Origin: Actinobacillus succinogenes 130Z
GTDB lineage: Bacteria > Pseudomonadota > Gammaproteobacteria > Enterobacterales > Pasteurellaceae
DNA: 64,000 nt
Direction: 5' to 3'
Assembly: GCF_000017245.1 (NCBI RefSeq)
Contig: NC_009655.1
Span: 1,116,001-1,180,000 of the forward strand
The notes under the pieces were generated by a model that was not told the DNA's origin, did no database searches, and saw only the letters and a program-made list of their open reading frames with translations. Below, in pieces: positions 21,790 to 28,765 of this stretch (position 1 is its first letter; each line of letters begins with the position of its first letter). Position numbers and translations under genes: made by a program.

Positions 21790-23319
21790 ATGGAAATCAC
21801 TGATTTTTCTGCGTCAATATGGTCAATTTTACCACCGCTTCTTGCATTGAGTTTGGCTATCCTTACACGCAAAGTATTAATATCGCTTAGCGTCGGTATT
21901 GTTGTTGGAGCTTTAATGTTGACTGACGGTCATATTGGTATGGCAATAACTTATTTGGCAGATCGAATTTTAGCATTGATTTACAATGTGGAAGAACACA
22001 TATTAAACGATAGCAACTTAAGTATTATTCTGTTTTTATTATTACTTGGAATTTTGACCGCACTTTTAAGCGTATCCGGCAGTAATCAAGCTTTTGCCGA
22101 GTGGGCGCAAAAGCATATCAAAGATCGTCGGGGCGCAAAAATTATGGCGGCGTGTTTAGTCTTCGTCACATTTATTGACGATTATTTCCATAGTCTGGCG
22201 GTAGGTGCTATTGCCCGTCCGGTAACCGATAAATTCCACGTATCCCGTCCTAAGCTTGCCTATATTTTAGATTCAACAGCTGCGCCAATGTGTGTGATGA
22301 TGCCGGTTTCCAGTTGGGGGGCTTATATCATGACATTAATTGCCGGGCTATTGGCTGAACATGCTATTACGGGGTATACCCCGTTCAGTGCATTTATGAC
22401 TATGAGCGCTATGAATTTCTATGCTATTTTTTCTATAGTGACGGTATTTATTGTGGCGTATTTTTCTTTTGATATCGGACCGATGGCGCGCCATGAAAAA
22501 CTGGCAATGGAACAGATGAATCATGAACAAAATACGCAAAATGAAACTAAAGGGCATGTCCGTAATTTGATTTTACCGATTTTAGCACTGATTATCGGTA
22601 CGGTTTCTATGATGATGTACACTGGAAATCAAGCGCTGAGTGCTGATGGTAAAGCGTTTAGCGTGTTAGGTGCGTTTGAAAATACTTCCGTGGGGATTTC
22701 GCTTGTAGCCGGCGGTATAAGTGCGGTCATTATTTCCACTGTTTTGATTATGATTGATCGCCTGACAACACCTTCCGATTATGCTAAGTCCTGGTTGCTT
22801 GGGATGAAATCAATGTTAGGAGCGATTGCGATTTTATTCTTTGCCTGGACGATCAATAAAGTTGTAGGCGATATGCAAACGGGTAAATATCTCTCCGGTT
22901 TGATTTCAGGTAATCTTAACCCGGCATTTCTACCGCCGTTATTATTTATTCTTGGTGCGCTGATGGCGTTTTCAACCGGAACAAGTTGGGGAACTTTCGG
23001 GATTATGCTGCCTATCGCTGCGGCAATAGCGACAAATGCGGCACCTGAATTATTGTTACCTTGTTTGTCCGCAGTCATGGCCGGTGCGGTTTGTGGCGAT
23101 CATTGTTCGCCGGTTTCGGATACAACCATTCTTTCTTCCACCGGTGCGAAGTGTAATCATATTGATCACGTTACCACTCAGCTGCCTTACGCATTGATTA
23201 TTGCGCTGGCAAGTATGTCGGGTTATCTCGTAGTGGGATTTACTAAATTGGGGACATTAGGTTTTGCGACAACCGGTGGGATTTTGTTAATTTTAATTTT
23301 ATTGACTAAAAAGCGGTAG
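21790..23319 (+). CDS. nhaC: NhaC-family Na+/H+ antiporter
   Basis: Inner-membrane secondary transporter of the Na_H_antiporter family. The start at 21790 (MEITDFSASIW) has AGGGA just upstream; an in-frame ATG at 21709 would add 27 hydrophobic residues and has no good ribosome binding site. The 509-residue protein has about 11-12 membrane segments, with conserved polar patches TFIDDYFHSLAVG in the first half and GTSWGTFGIMLPIA and CGDHCSPVSDTTILSS in the second. The ion exchanged cannot be settled from sequence. An almost ideal CRP site begins two bases after the stop. Confidence 0.85.
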   Translation: MEITDFSASIWSILPPLLALSLAILTRKVLISLSVGIVVGALMLTDGHIGMAITYLADRILALIYNVEEHILNDSNLSIILFLLLLGILTALLSVSGSNQAFAEWAQKHIKDRRGAKIMAACLVFVTFIDDYFHSLAVGAIARPVTDKFHVSRPKLAYILDSTAAPMCVMMPVSSWGAYIMTLIAGLLAEHAITGYTPFSAFMTMSAMNFYAIFSIVTVFIVAYFSFDIGPMARHEKLAMEQMNHEQNTQNETKGHVRNLILPILALIIGTVSMMMYTGNQALSADGKAFSVLGAFENTSVGISLVAGGISAVIISTVLIMIDRLTTPSDYAKSWLLGMKSMLGAIAILFFAWTINKVVGDMQTGKYLSGLISGNLNPAFLPPLLFILGALMAFSTGTSWGTFGIMLPIAAAIATNAAPELLLPCLSAVMAGAVCGDHCSPVSDTTILSSTGAKCNHIDHVTTQLPYALIIALASMSGYLVVGFTKLGTLGFATTGGILLILILLTKKR

Positions 23320-23320
23320 T

Positions 23321-23342
23321 AAATGTGATCTGAATCACATTT
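23321..23342. promoter_or_regulatory. Near-ideal CRP binding site between nhaC and ilvI
   Basis: TGTGA (23324-23328), TCTGAA, TCACA (23335-23339), flanked by AAA and TTT, matches the consensus arms perfectly. It sits immediately after the nhaC stop, before a terminator hairpin and about 220 bases upstream of ilvI. The target gene is unclear from position. Confidence 0.75.
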
Positions 23343-23376
23343 TTAAACAAAAAATTTTATTTTGTGTAATTTATAA

Positions 23377-23402
23377 AATGCGGCATAAAGTCGCATTTTT
23401 TT
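23377..23402 (+). terminator. Likely nhaC terminator
   Basis: AATGCG (23377-23382) pairs with CGCATT (23392-23397), followed by a continuous T run to 23402. Confidence 0.65.
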
Positions 23403-23415
23403 GTATTTTCAGGGT

Positions 23416-23436
23416 ATGTTTTTTATTTTCGTCTGA
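23416..23436 (+). other. Six-residue mini ORF upstream of ilvI
   Basis: ATG with AGGG just upstream encodes MFFIFV and a stop. It contains one Ile and one Val, so a leader peptide is conceivable, but no paired attenuator hairpin is visible before ilvI. Confidence 0.15.
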
Positions 23437-23563
23437 ATATTTTGTTATTTTTGGTTTTTTATACTTTAAATTTAATTATTTTAATAATAAAAACTATTAG
23501 ACAAAGTGTTTTGAATCAGTAAACTAGCCTCATCAGCAATCTAAAGTAATAATGGAGAAGACA

Positions 23564-25282
23564 ATGAAAAAACTATCAGGCGCAGAAATGGTTGTACAGT
23601 CATTGCGTGATCAAGGGGTTAAATATTTATTTGGTTATCCGGGTGGTTCCGTTTTGGATATTTATGATGCCATCCATACTCTTGGCGGTATTGAACATGT
23701 GCTTGTACGTCATGAACAGGCCGCCGTTCATATGGCGGACGGTTACGCCCGTTCTACCGGTGAAGTAGGTTGCGTACTGGTGACATCCGGACCGGGTTCG
23801 ACTAATGCTGTCACCGGGATTGCCACGGCCTATGCTGATTCTGTTCCGTTAGTTATTCTCACCGGTCAGGTACCTTCTAATTTAATCGGTACCGATGCGT
23901 TTCAGGAATGCGACACTATCGGGATTACCCGTCCGGTGGTCAAACACAGTTTTATTATTCGTGATCCGGCAGAAATTCCGGCAACCATTAAAAAAGCGTT
24001 CTATATAGCGTCCACAGGACGTCCGGGACCGGTGGTGATTGATATTCCGAAAGATATGGTCAACCCGGCGAATAAATTTACTTATGAATATCCAAGCGAA
24101 GTTTCCATGCGTTCTTATAACCCGAACGTTCAAGGACATAAAGGACAAATTAAAAAAGCATTAAAAGCCTTACTGGTTGCGAAAAAACCGGTACTATTCA
24201 TTGGCGGCGGCGTGATCATTGATAACTGCAGCGAAAAAGTTACACAATTTGCCAAACTATTGAATTTACCGGTAACGGCTTCTTTAATGGGGTTGGGCGG
24301 TTTCCCGGGTACGGACAAACAATGGCTGGGTATGCTGGGTATGCACGGCACCTTTGAGGCCAATACCGCTATGCACAACGCTGATTTGATTTTAGGTGTG
24401 GGCGTTCGTTTTGATGACAGAACGACCAATAATCTGGCTAAATATTGCCCGCATGCCAAAGTAATTCATATTGATATTGATCCGACTTCAATTTCAAAAA
24501 ATGTTTCCGCTTCAATTCCGATTGTCGGTAGTGTAGATAATGTATTTACCGAATTTTTATCTTTATTACAAGATGAAAATTTAATGAAATCGCAGTCTGA
24601 TTTAACCGATTGGTGGAAACGGATTGATGAATGGAAAGCGAAAAAATGCTTGGAATTTGACCGCACTTCTGCAGATATTAAACCGCAGGCTGTCGTTGAA
24701 ATGATTTACCGTTTAACGAACGGTGATGCATATATTGCCTCGGATGTGGGACAACACCAAATGTTTACGGCGTTACATCATCCGTTTGATAAACCGCGTC
24801 GCTGGATTAATTCCGGTGGTGCGGGTACCATGGGGTTCGGCCTGCCGGCGGCTATCGGTGTGAAATTCGCTCATCCGGAACATACGGTGGTTTGCGTTAC
24901 CGGTGACGGTTCCATTCAAATGAATATTCAGGAATTATCTACGGCAATGCAGTACAATATTCCGATTGTTATCGTCAGCCTGAATAACCGTTTCCTTGGT
25001 ATGGTAAAACAGTGGCAGGATTTGATTTATGCCGGCCGTCACTCGCAGGTTTACATGAATTCTTTGCCGGATTTCGCTAAATTAGCGGAAGCTTACGGAC
25101 ACGTCGGAATTCAAATTGACACAGCCGATGAATTGGAAGAAAAATTAACTCAGGCATTCTCGATTAAAGATCGTCTGGTTTTCGTAGATGTACGTGTTGA
25201 CGCGACGGAAAACGTATATCCAATGCAGATTCGTGGCGGCGCCATGGATGAAATGTTATTAGGCAAACCGGAAGCAAAATAA
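23564..25282 (+). CDS. ilvI: Acetolactate synthase, large (catalytic) subunit
   Basis: Condenses pyruvate with pyruvate or 2-ketobutyrate in valine, leucine and isoleucine synthesis. The start at 23564 (MKKLSGAEMV) has GGAGAAG just upstream; an ATG twelve bases earlier overlaps that site. The 572-residue protein has the TPP pyrimidine domain with catalytic Glu51 in RHEQAAVHMADGYAR, a central FAD-binding domain, and the TPP pyrophosphate motif GDGSIQMNIQELSTAM. ilvH follows after ten bases. Named ilvI because of the ilvI-ilvH order and close resemblance. Confidence 0.95.
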   Translation: MKKLSGAEMVVQSLRDQGVKYLFGYPGGSVLDIYDAIHTLGGIEHVLVRHEQAAVHMADGYARSTGEVGCVLVTSGPGSTNAVTGIATAYADSVPLVILTGQVPSNLIGTDAFQECDTIGITRPVVKHSFIIRDPAEIPATIKKAFYIASTGRPGPVVIDIPKDMVNPANKFTYEYPSEVSMRSYNPNVQGHKGQIKKALKALLVAKKPVLFIGGGVIIDNCSEKVTQFAKLLNLPVTASLMGLGGFPGTDKQWLGMLGMHGTFEANTAMHNADLILGVGVRFDDRTTNNLAKYCPHAKVIHIDIDPTSISKNVSASIPIVGSVDNVFTEFLSLLQDENLMKSQSDLTDWWKRIDEWKAKKCLEFDRTSADIKPQAVVEMIYRLTNGDAYIASDVGQHQMFTALHHPFDKPRRWINSGGAGTMGFGLPAAIGVKFAHPEHTVVCVTGDGSIQMNIQELSTAMQYNIPIVIVSLNNRFLGMVKQWQDLIYAGRHSQVYMNSLPDFAKLAEAYGHVGIQIDTADELEEKLTQAFSIKDRLVFVDVRVDATENVYPMQIRGGAMDEMLLGKPEAK

Positions 25283-25292
25283 GGAGTACAAA

Positions 25293-25784
25293 ATGCGTAG
25301 AATTTTATCTGTATTATTAGAGAACGAAACAGGTGCATTATCTCGTGTTGTCGCCTTATTCTCACAACGTGCCTTTAATATTGAAAGTTTAACGGTTGCA
25401 CCGACGGATGATCCGACGCTTTCCCGTATGACGATTGAAGCGTCCGGCGACGAACAGGTGTTGGAACAGATTGAAAAACAATTACATAAACTGGTTGATG
25501 TCTTTAAGGTGATTAGTTTAAGTGATTGTGATCACGTGGAACGAGAAGTCATGTTGTTGAAATTACGCGCAACAGGCGCAACACGTGATGAAATTAAGCG
25601 TTTGACCGATATTTTTCGCGGCCAGATCGTGGATGTCACTACCAAGTCCTACACTATTCAATTAGCCGGGACAAAAGATAAATTGGATGCTTTTGTCAGT
25701 GCGGTGAAAGAAGAAACCGGTATTCTGGAAATTGTCCGTTCCGGCTTGATTAGCCTTTCTCGTGGCGAAAAAAATATGTTATAA
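25293..25784 (+). CDS. ilvH: Acetolactate synthase, small regulatory subunit
   Basis: Activates the IlvI subunit and confers valine feedback inhibition. The 163-residue protein opens with MRRILSVLLENETGALSRVV, an ACT domain that holds the valine-binding residues, followed by the C-terminal ALS small-subunit domain. The GGAG ribosome binding site lies between the ilvI stop and this start, so the two are translated from one message. Confidence 0.95.
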   Translation: MRRILSVLLENETGALSRVVALFSQRAFNIESLTVAPTDDPTLSRMTIEASGDEQVLEQIEKQLHKLVDVFKVISLSDCDHVEREVMLLKLRATGATRDEIKRLTDIFRGQIVDVTTKSYTIQLAGTKDKLDAFVSAVKEETGILEIVRSGLISLSRGEKNML

Positions 25785-25803
25785 TTTCTTATCATTAACG
25801 TTC

Positions 25804-25830
25804 GGGGGAGTATTTCCCCCTTCTTTTTTA
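25804..25830 (+). terminator. ilvIH terminator
   Basis: GGGGGA (25804-25809) pairs with TCCCCC (25815-25820) across a short loop, followed by TTCTTTTTTA. It ends only 13 bases before the next start codon. Confidence 0.8.
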
Positions 25831-25843
25831 TTTGAGTTATCCT

Positions 25844-27397
25844 ATGGAACAAACAAACAAACAAACAAACATATTCTGTTTTTTATTAATCCTTTATTCG
25901 CTATTTTCTAATTATTCTCTTGGTTATCCGCCAAATATTTATGCCCTTGCCGGTAATTTTTTATTGTTATTTTTAGCGTTTCGATTATCTAAGTTTCTAT
26001 TTTTTACCGTTTTATTATTTCATAGCCTGATTTGTTCCGTTTATATCCCCGAGGCCATTTTTTATGGTTCGCCATCGGTAGGAATCATTGCTTCATTATT
26101 TGAAACCAACATGCAGGAAAGTTGGGAATATTTGCAATCGTTACCGCTTTACAGTTATGTGATCTCGCTATTATTTTTATTGTTTTCTGTCGGGTTTGCC
26201 GTATTTGCTTTGAAAGTGAAATTTTTGCCGATGAAGAAAACCACAGTTAGCACTCTGATTTTTTTGATTGTTATTGCTGTTCTTTATAAACCCTGGAGTA
26301 ATTATCATAAAGGTAGAGACTTTCGGTTGACTGATACTCGCGTTTCGCTGATTGGTTTTTATTGGGTGAATTATCATTTAATTAAAGATTATTTGCGACA
26401 AAAATCCGAAATGATCGCGGTAAAAAACCAACAATCCACTTGGGAGATTTCTTCAGTTAGCCCTAAATATAGAAATTATGTCGTGATTATTGGTGAAAGT
26501 ATGCGAGCGGATTATCTTTCTATGTACGGTTATCCGATAGAAACCACACCGTTTTTAGCCAAAACCAAAGGATTGATTATCGATGGCTATATTTCTGCGG
26601 CACCGAATACCCAGTCTTCGCTGGCGAGAACCTTATATCTTTACAAAGAAAATGACACGCAATTCCAAAATAATATTATTACCCTAGCGAAACAAGCCGG
26701 ATTCAAAACTTACTGGTTGTCAAATCAAGGATTTTCAGGGGAATTTGATTCGGTTGCAGCAAGAGTCGGTGTAGGAAGCGATAAATCGCATTTTACCCAA
26801 TTGTCATCGGATTCAATCAATATTAATGATAAAACGTTACTTCAAATTTTTAGAACGGAACTGCAGAAAAGTGATGAAATGCCAAGACTATTCGTACTTC
26901 ATTTAATGGGATCTCATCCTGTATTTTGCCGTCGAATCGATATGTCGCCATTTATATGGTTTAAGAATAATGAAATGTCTTGCTATTTAGAAACTTTGCG
27001 ACAAACTGACGCGCTAATCAAAAATGTGGTGGATTTAGTTCAAGCCGAAGGTAATGATTACAGCCTGATTTATTTTTCTGATCATGGTTTATCTCATCGG
27101 GATAAAGAAAGCAAGAAGATGACATTGCAGGTAGGTAATGAGCATAAAGAAAATTATCAAGTACCTTTTATTCGTATTTCCGGTGATGATTCGGAGCGAC
27201 GAATCATAAAAACCCAACGTTCGGCATTTAACTTTATTTATGGTTTTGCCCACTGGCTGGGAATTCAGGAAAAAACACTCAGTAACGGCTATCAGTTTTT
27301 CTCAGAAATACCTGATGACGTAAAGGTTTTTAATTGGTATCAAGATGTTAATTTTGAACAGTTGCTTTCGGATCCGGCAGTAGTGGAATCAAGGTAA
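25844..27397 (+). CDS. Phosphoethanolamine transferase, candidate phase-variable
   Basis: Inner-membrane enzyme with a periplasmic sulfatase-type domain, expected to move phosphoethanolamine onto lipooligosaccharide. The 517-residue protein has five hydrophobic segments in the first 150 residues, then a catalytic domain with IIGESMRADYLSMYGYP (metal-binding Glu), an APNTQSS segment with the probable Thr nucleophile, and YFSDHGLS (metal-binding Asp and His). It resembles H. influenzae core phosphoethanolamine transferases such as Lpt6, but the acceptor sugar is not certain. Codons 2-9 are an AAAC tetranucleotide repeat. A TTG twelve bases upstream is an alternative in-frame start. No promoter is evident between it and the ilvIH terminator. 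Confidence 0.85.
   Translation: MEQTNKQTNIFCFLLILYSLFSNYSLGYPPNIYALAGNFLLLFLAFRLSKFLFFTVLLFHSLICSVYIPEAIFYGSPSVGIIASLFETNMQESWEYLQSLPLYSYVISLLFLLFSVGFAVFALKVKFLPMKKTTVSTLIFLIVIAVLYKPWSNYHKGRDFRLTDTRVSLIGFYWVNYHLIKDYLRQKSEMIAVKNQQSTWEISSVSPKYRNYVVIIGESMRADYLSMYGYPIETTPFLAKTKGLIIDGYISAAPNTQSSLARTLYLYKENDTQFQNNIITLAKQAGFKTYWLSNQGFSGEFDSVAARVGVGSDKSHFTQLSSDSININDKTLLQIFRTELQKSDEMPRLFVLHLMGSHPVFCRRIDMSPFIWFKNNEMSCYLETLRQTDALIKNVVDLVQAEGNDYSLIYFSDHGLSHRDKESKKMTLQVGNEHKENYQVPFIRISGDDSERRIIKTQRSAFNFIYGFAHWLGIQEKTLSNGYQFFSEIPDDVKVFNWYQDVNFEQLLSDPAVVESR
25848..25870 (+). repeat. AAAC tetranucleotide repeat inside the start of a coding region
   Basis: AAC followed by five perfect AAAC units begins one codon after the ATG. 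In the present state the frame is open (MEQTNKQTN). Removing one unit gives a stop after 13 codons, and adding one gives a stop after about 23 codons, so slippage would switch the gene off. Confidence 0.9.
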
Positions 27398-27410
27398 TGG
27401 TTTAATCAAA

Positions 27411-27437
27411 ATGTGCGGTATCTGACCGCACTTTATT
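27411..27437. terminator. Bidirectional uptake-sequence terminator
   Basis: GTGCGGT (27413-27419) pairs with ACCGCAC (27425-27431) between two convergent genes, with A/T-rich flanks on both sides. Confidence 0.65.
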
Positions 27438-27450
27438 GAGAGACGGATGA

Positions 27451-27714
27451 TTAAGCGACGATACCGAATTTTTCTTTCATTAAGGCTTCGAAATCGGTGC
27501 AACCGCCAATCGGTTTTTCGTCAATGAAAATTTGCGGAACGGTTTCAACCGGTTTGCCCACTGATTTAGATAAATCTTCCTTGGTGATACCTTCCGCGTG
27601 AATATCAACATAACGATAGTCAAAATCCGCCACTTCATTTTTCAGTTTTTCTGCCAGATTTTTTGCTCGTACGCAATAAGGGCAGCCGGGGCGACCAAAA
27701 ATTACTGTAAACAT
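27451..27714 (-). CDS. grxA: Glutaredoxin 1
   Basis: Glutathione-dependent thiol-disulfide oxidoreductase, electron donor for ribonucleotide reductase and others. The 87-residue protein follows E. coli GrxA almost along its whole length, with the dithiol active site CPYC (Cys11, Cys14), the TVPQIF cis-proline stretch and GGCTDF. AAGGAG precedes the start. It reads toward the phosphoethanolamine transferase gene from the opposite strand. Confidence 0.95.
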   Translation of the reverse strand: MFTVIFGRPGCPYCVRAKNLAEKLKNEVADFDYRYVDIHAEGITKEDLSKSVGKPVETVPQIFIDEKPIGGCTDFEALMKEKFGIVA

Positions 27715-28172
27715 AGTTTTTTTTCTCCTTGAGTAAGTTTGTTTATCTTTTTAAATGGGTGTGACGACGTTTATTTTCGCCAAATCAGGGCGAAAAATAT
27801 GCCGTTTAGTCATTCGAAACAAACGGTTTTCAACGCGGAGCAAGCGAAAAATAAGCTCATCCCTTCGGGTTGAGCCTAAAATAGCTGCATACGTTGTTGT
27901 AAAATTTGTTGATAGGGTTGTTATTTACGGCGTTTACTCCTGGTCTGCGGTCTGTTTTAGATGGCAACGCAGTCGGTATAAAAGATAAACAACCCTAAAG
28001 TTTTCCGTATTTTACCGATTCCCGATAAAAGAAAAAAGCGGGTTTTACCGAATAGTTCGATTGATATTTTGTATCAAATTGACGACGAAGATCACAAATC
28101 GGATAAAATATAAAGATTTTTAACCGCACTTTAGCGTAAGATGAGCAGAACGGATTAACAGGAGGGGTGCCG
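27715..28172. other. 458-base gap between grxA and ycfP
   Basis: No convincing gene. Open frames here have no recognisable protein character. It contains a compact hairpin at about 27854-27874, with arms GCTCA and TGAGC around CCC-TTC-GGG, a short palindrome TTGATA...TATCAA near 28060-28076, and one uptake sequence near 28123-28131. An unannotated small RNA is possible, but I cannot match it to tmRNA, 6S, 4.5S or RNase P RNA. Confidence 0.3.
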
Positions 28173-28715
28173 ATGATTATTTATTTACATGGTTTTTCTT
28201 CAAGTCATGCCAATGATTATGAAAAAATGACGCAACTGCATTATATTGACGAAGATGTGCGTTTTATTAATTACAGCACCATGCATCCGCGTCACGATAT
28301 GCAACATTTGTTGCAAGAAGTACATAAACTGATTTCCCGCAGCGAAGACAAATCACCGCTGATTTGCGGTTTGGGATTAGGCGGATACTGGGCGGAGCGA
28401 ATAGGGTTTCTATGCGGGATTAAACAAGTGTTATTTAATCCGGATTTATTCCCGAATGAAACTTTACAGCATAAAATTGATCGCCCGGAAGAATTTGAAG
28501 ACATTAAAACGAAATGCGTCAGCAGTTTTCGTGAGAAAAATAAAGGGCGTTGTCTGGTATTTTTAGCCAGTCTGGATGAGCGTTTGAATGCCAATCGTAC
28601 GGCAGACGAACTGGCGCCTTATTACGATATTGTGTGGGATGATATCGCGACGCATGAATTCGATAAAATTGCACAATATGTGCTGACTATTAGGGATTTC
28701 AAAAATAAAGCTTAG
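28173..28715 (+). CDS. ycfP: YcfP (UPF0227) alpha/beta-hydrolase-like protein
   Basis: A 180-residue protein closely following E. coli YcfP: MIIYLHGFSSSHANDYEK at the N terminus, STMHPRHDMQHLLQEV, LICGLGLGGYWAERIGFL, FNPDLFPNE and the C-terminal WDDIATHEF. The fold is alpha/beta hydrolase-like, but the nucleophile elbow reads GLGLGGY rather than GxSxG, so ordinary serine hydrolase activity is doubtful. The ATG at 28173 has a strong GGAGGGG site; an in-frame GTG six bases earlier is less likely. Confidence 0.9.
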   Translation: MIIYLHGFSSSHANDYEKMTQLHYIDEDVRFINYSTMHPRHDMQHLLQEVHKLISRSEDKSPLICGLGLGGYWAERIGFLCGIKQVLFNPDLFPNETLQHKIDRPEEFEDIKTKCVSSFREKNKGRCLVFLASLDERLNANRTADELAPYYDIVWDDIATHEFDKIAQYVLTIRDFKNKA

Positions 28716-28721
28716 AAAATG

Positions 28722-28756
28722 AAAACCGACCCGTACATGCCGTATGAGTCGGTTTG
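28722..28756. terminator. Terminator between convergent ycfP and the D2HGDH gene
   Basis: AAACCGAC (28723-28730) pairs with GTCGGTTT (28748-28755) between the two stop codons. T residues follow on either side only weakly. Confidence 0.6.
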
Positions 28757-28765
28757 TCAGAACGA

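Noticed and set aside
23416..23436. Attenuation leader peptide for ilvIH
   Set aside because: Only one Ile and one Val codon and no alternative hairpins before ilvI. Kept as a low-confidence note only.
27755..27988. 77-codon plus-strand open frame in the grxA-ycfP gap
   Set aside because: Arg/Lys/Val-rich with no recognisable domain and no good ribosome binding site; treated as chance.
28055..28080. FNR site near TTGATA...TATCAA
   Set aside because: The spacing between TTGAT and ATCAA is seven bases, not four, so it does not fit FNR.
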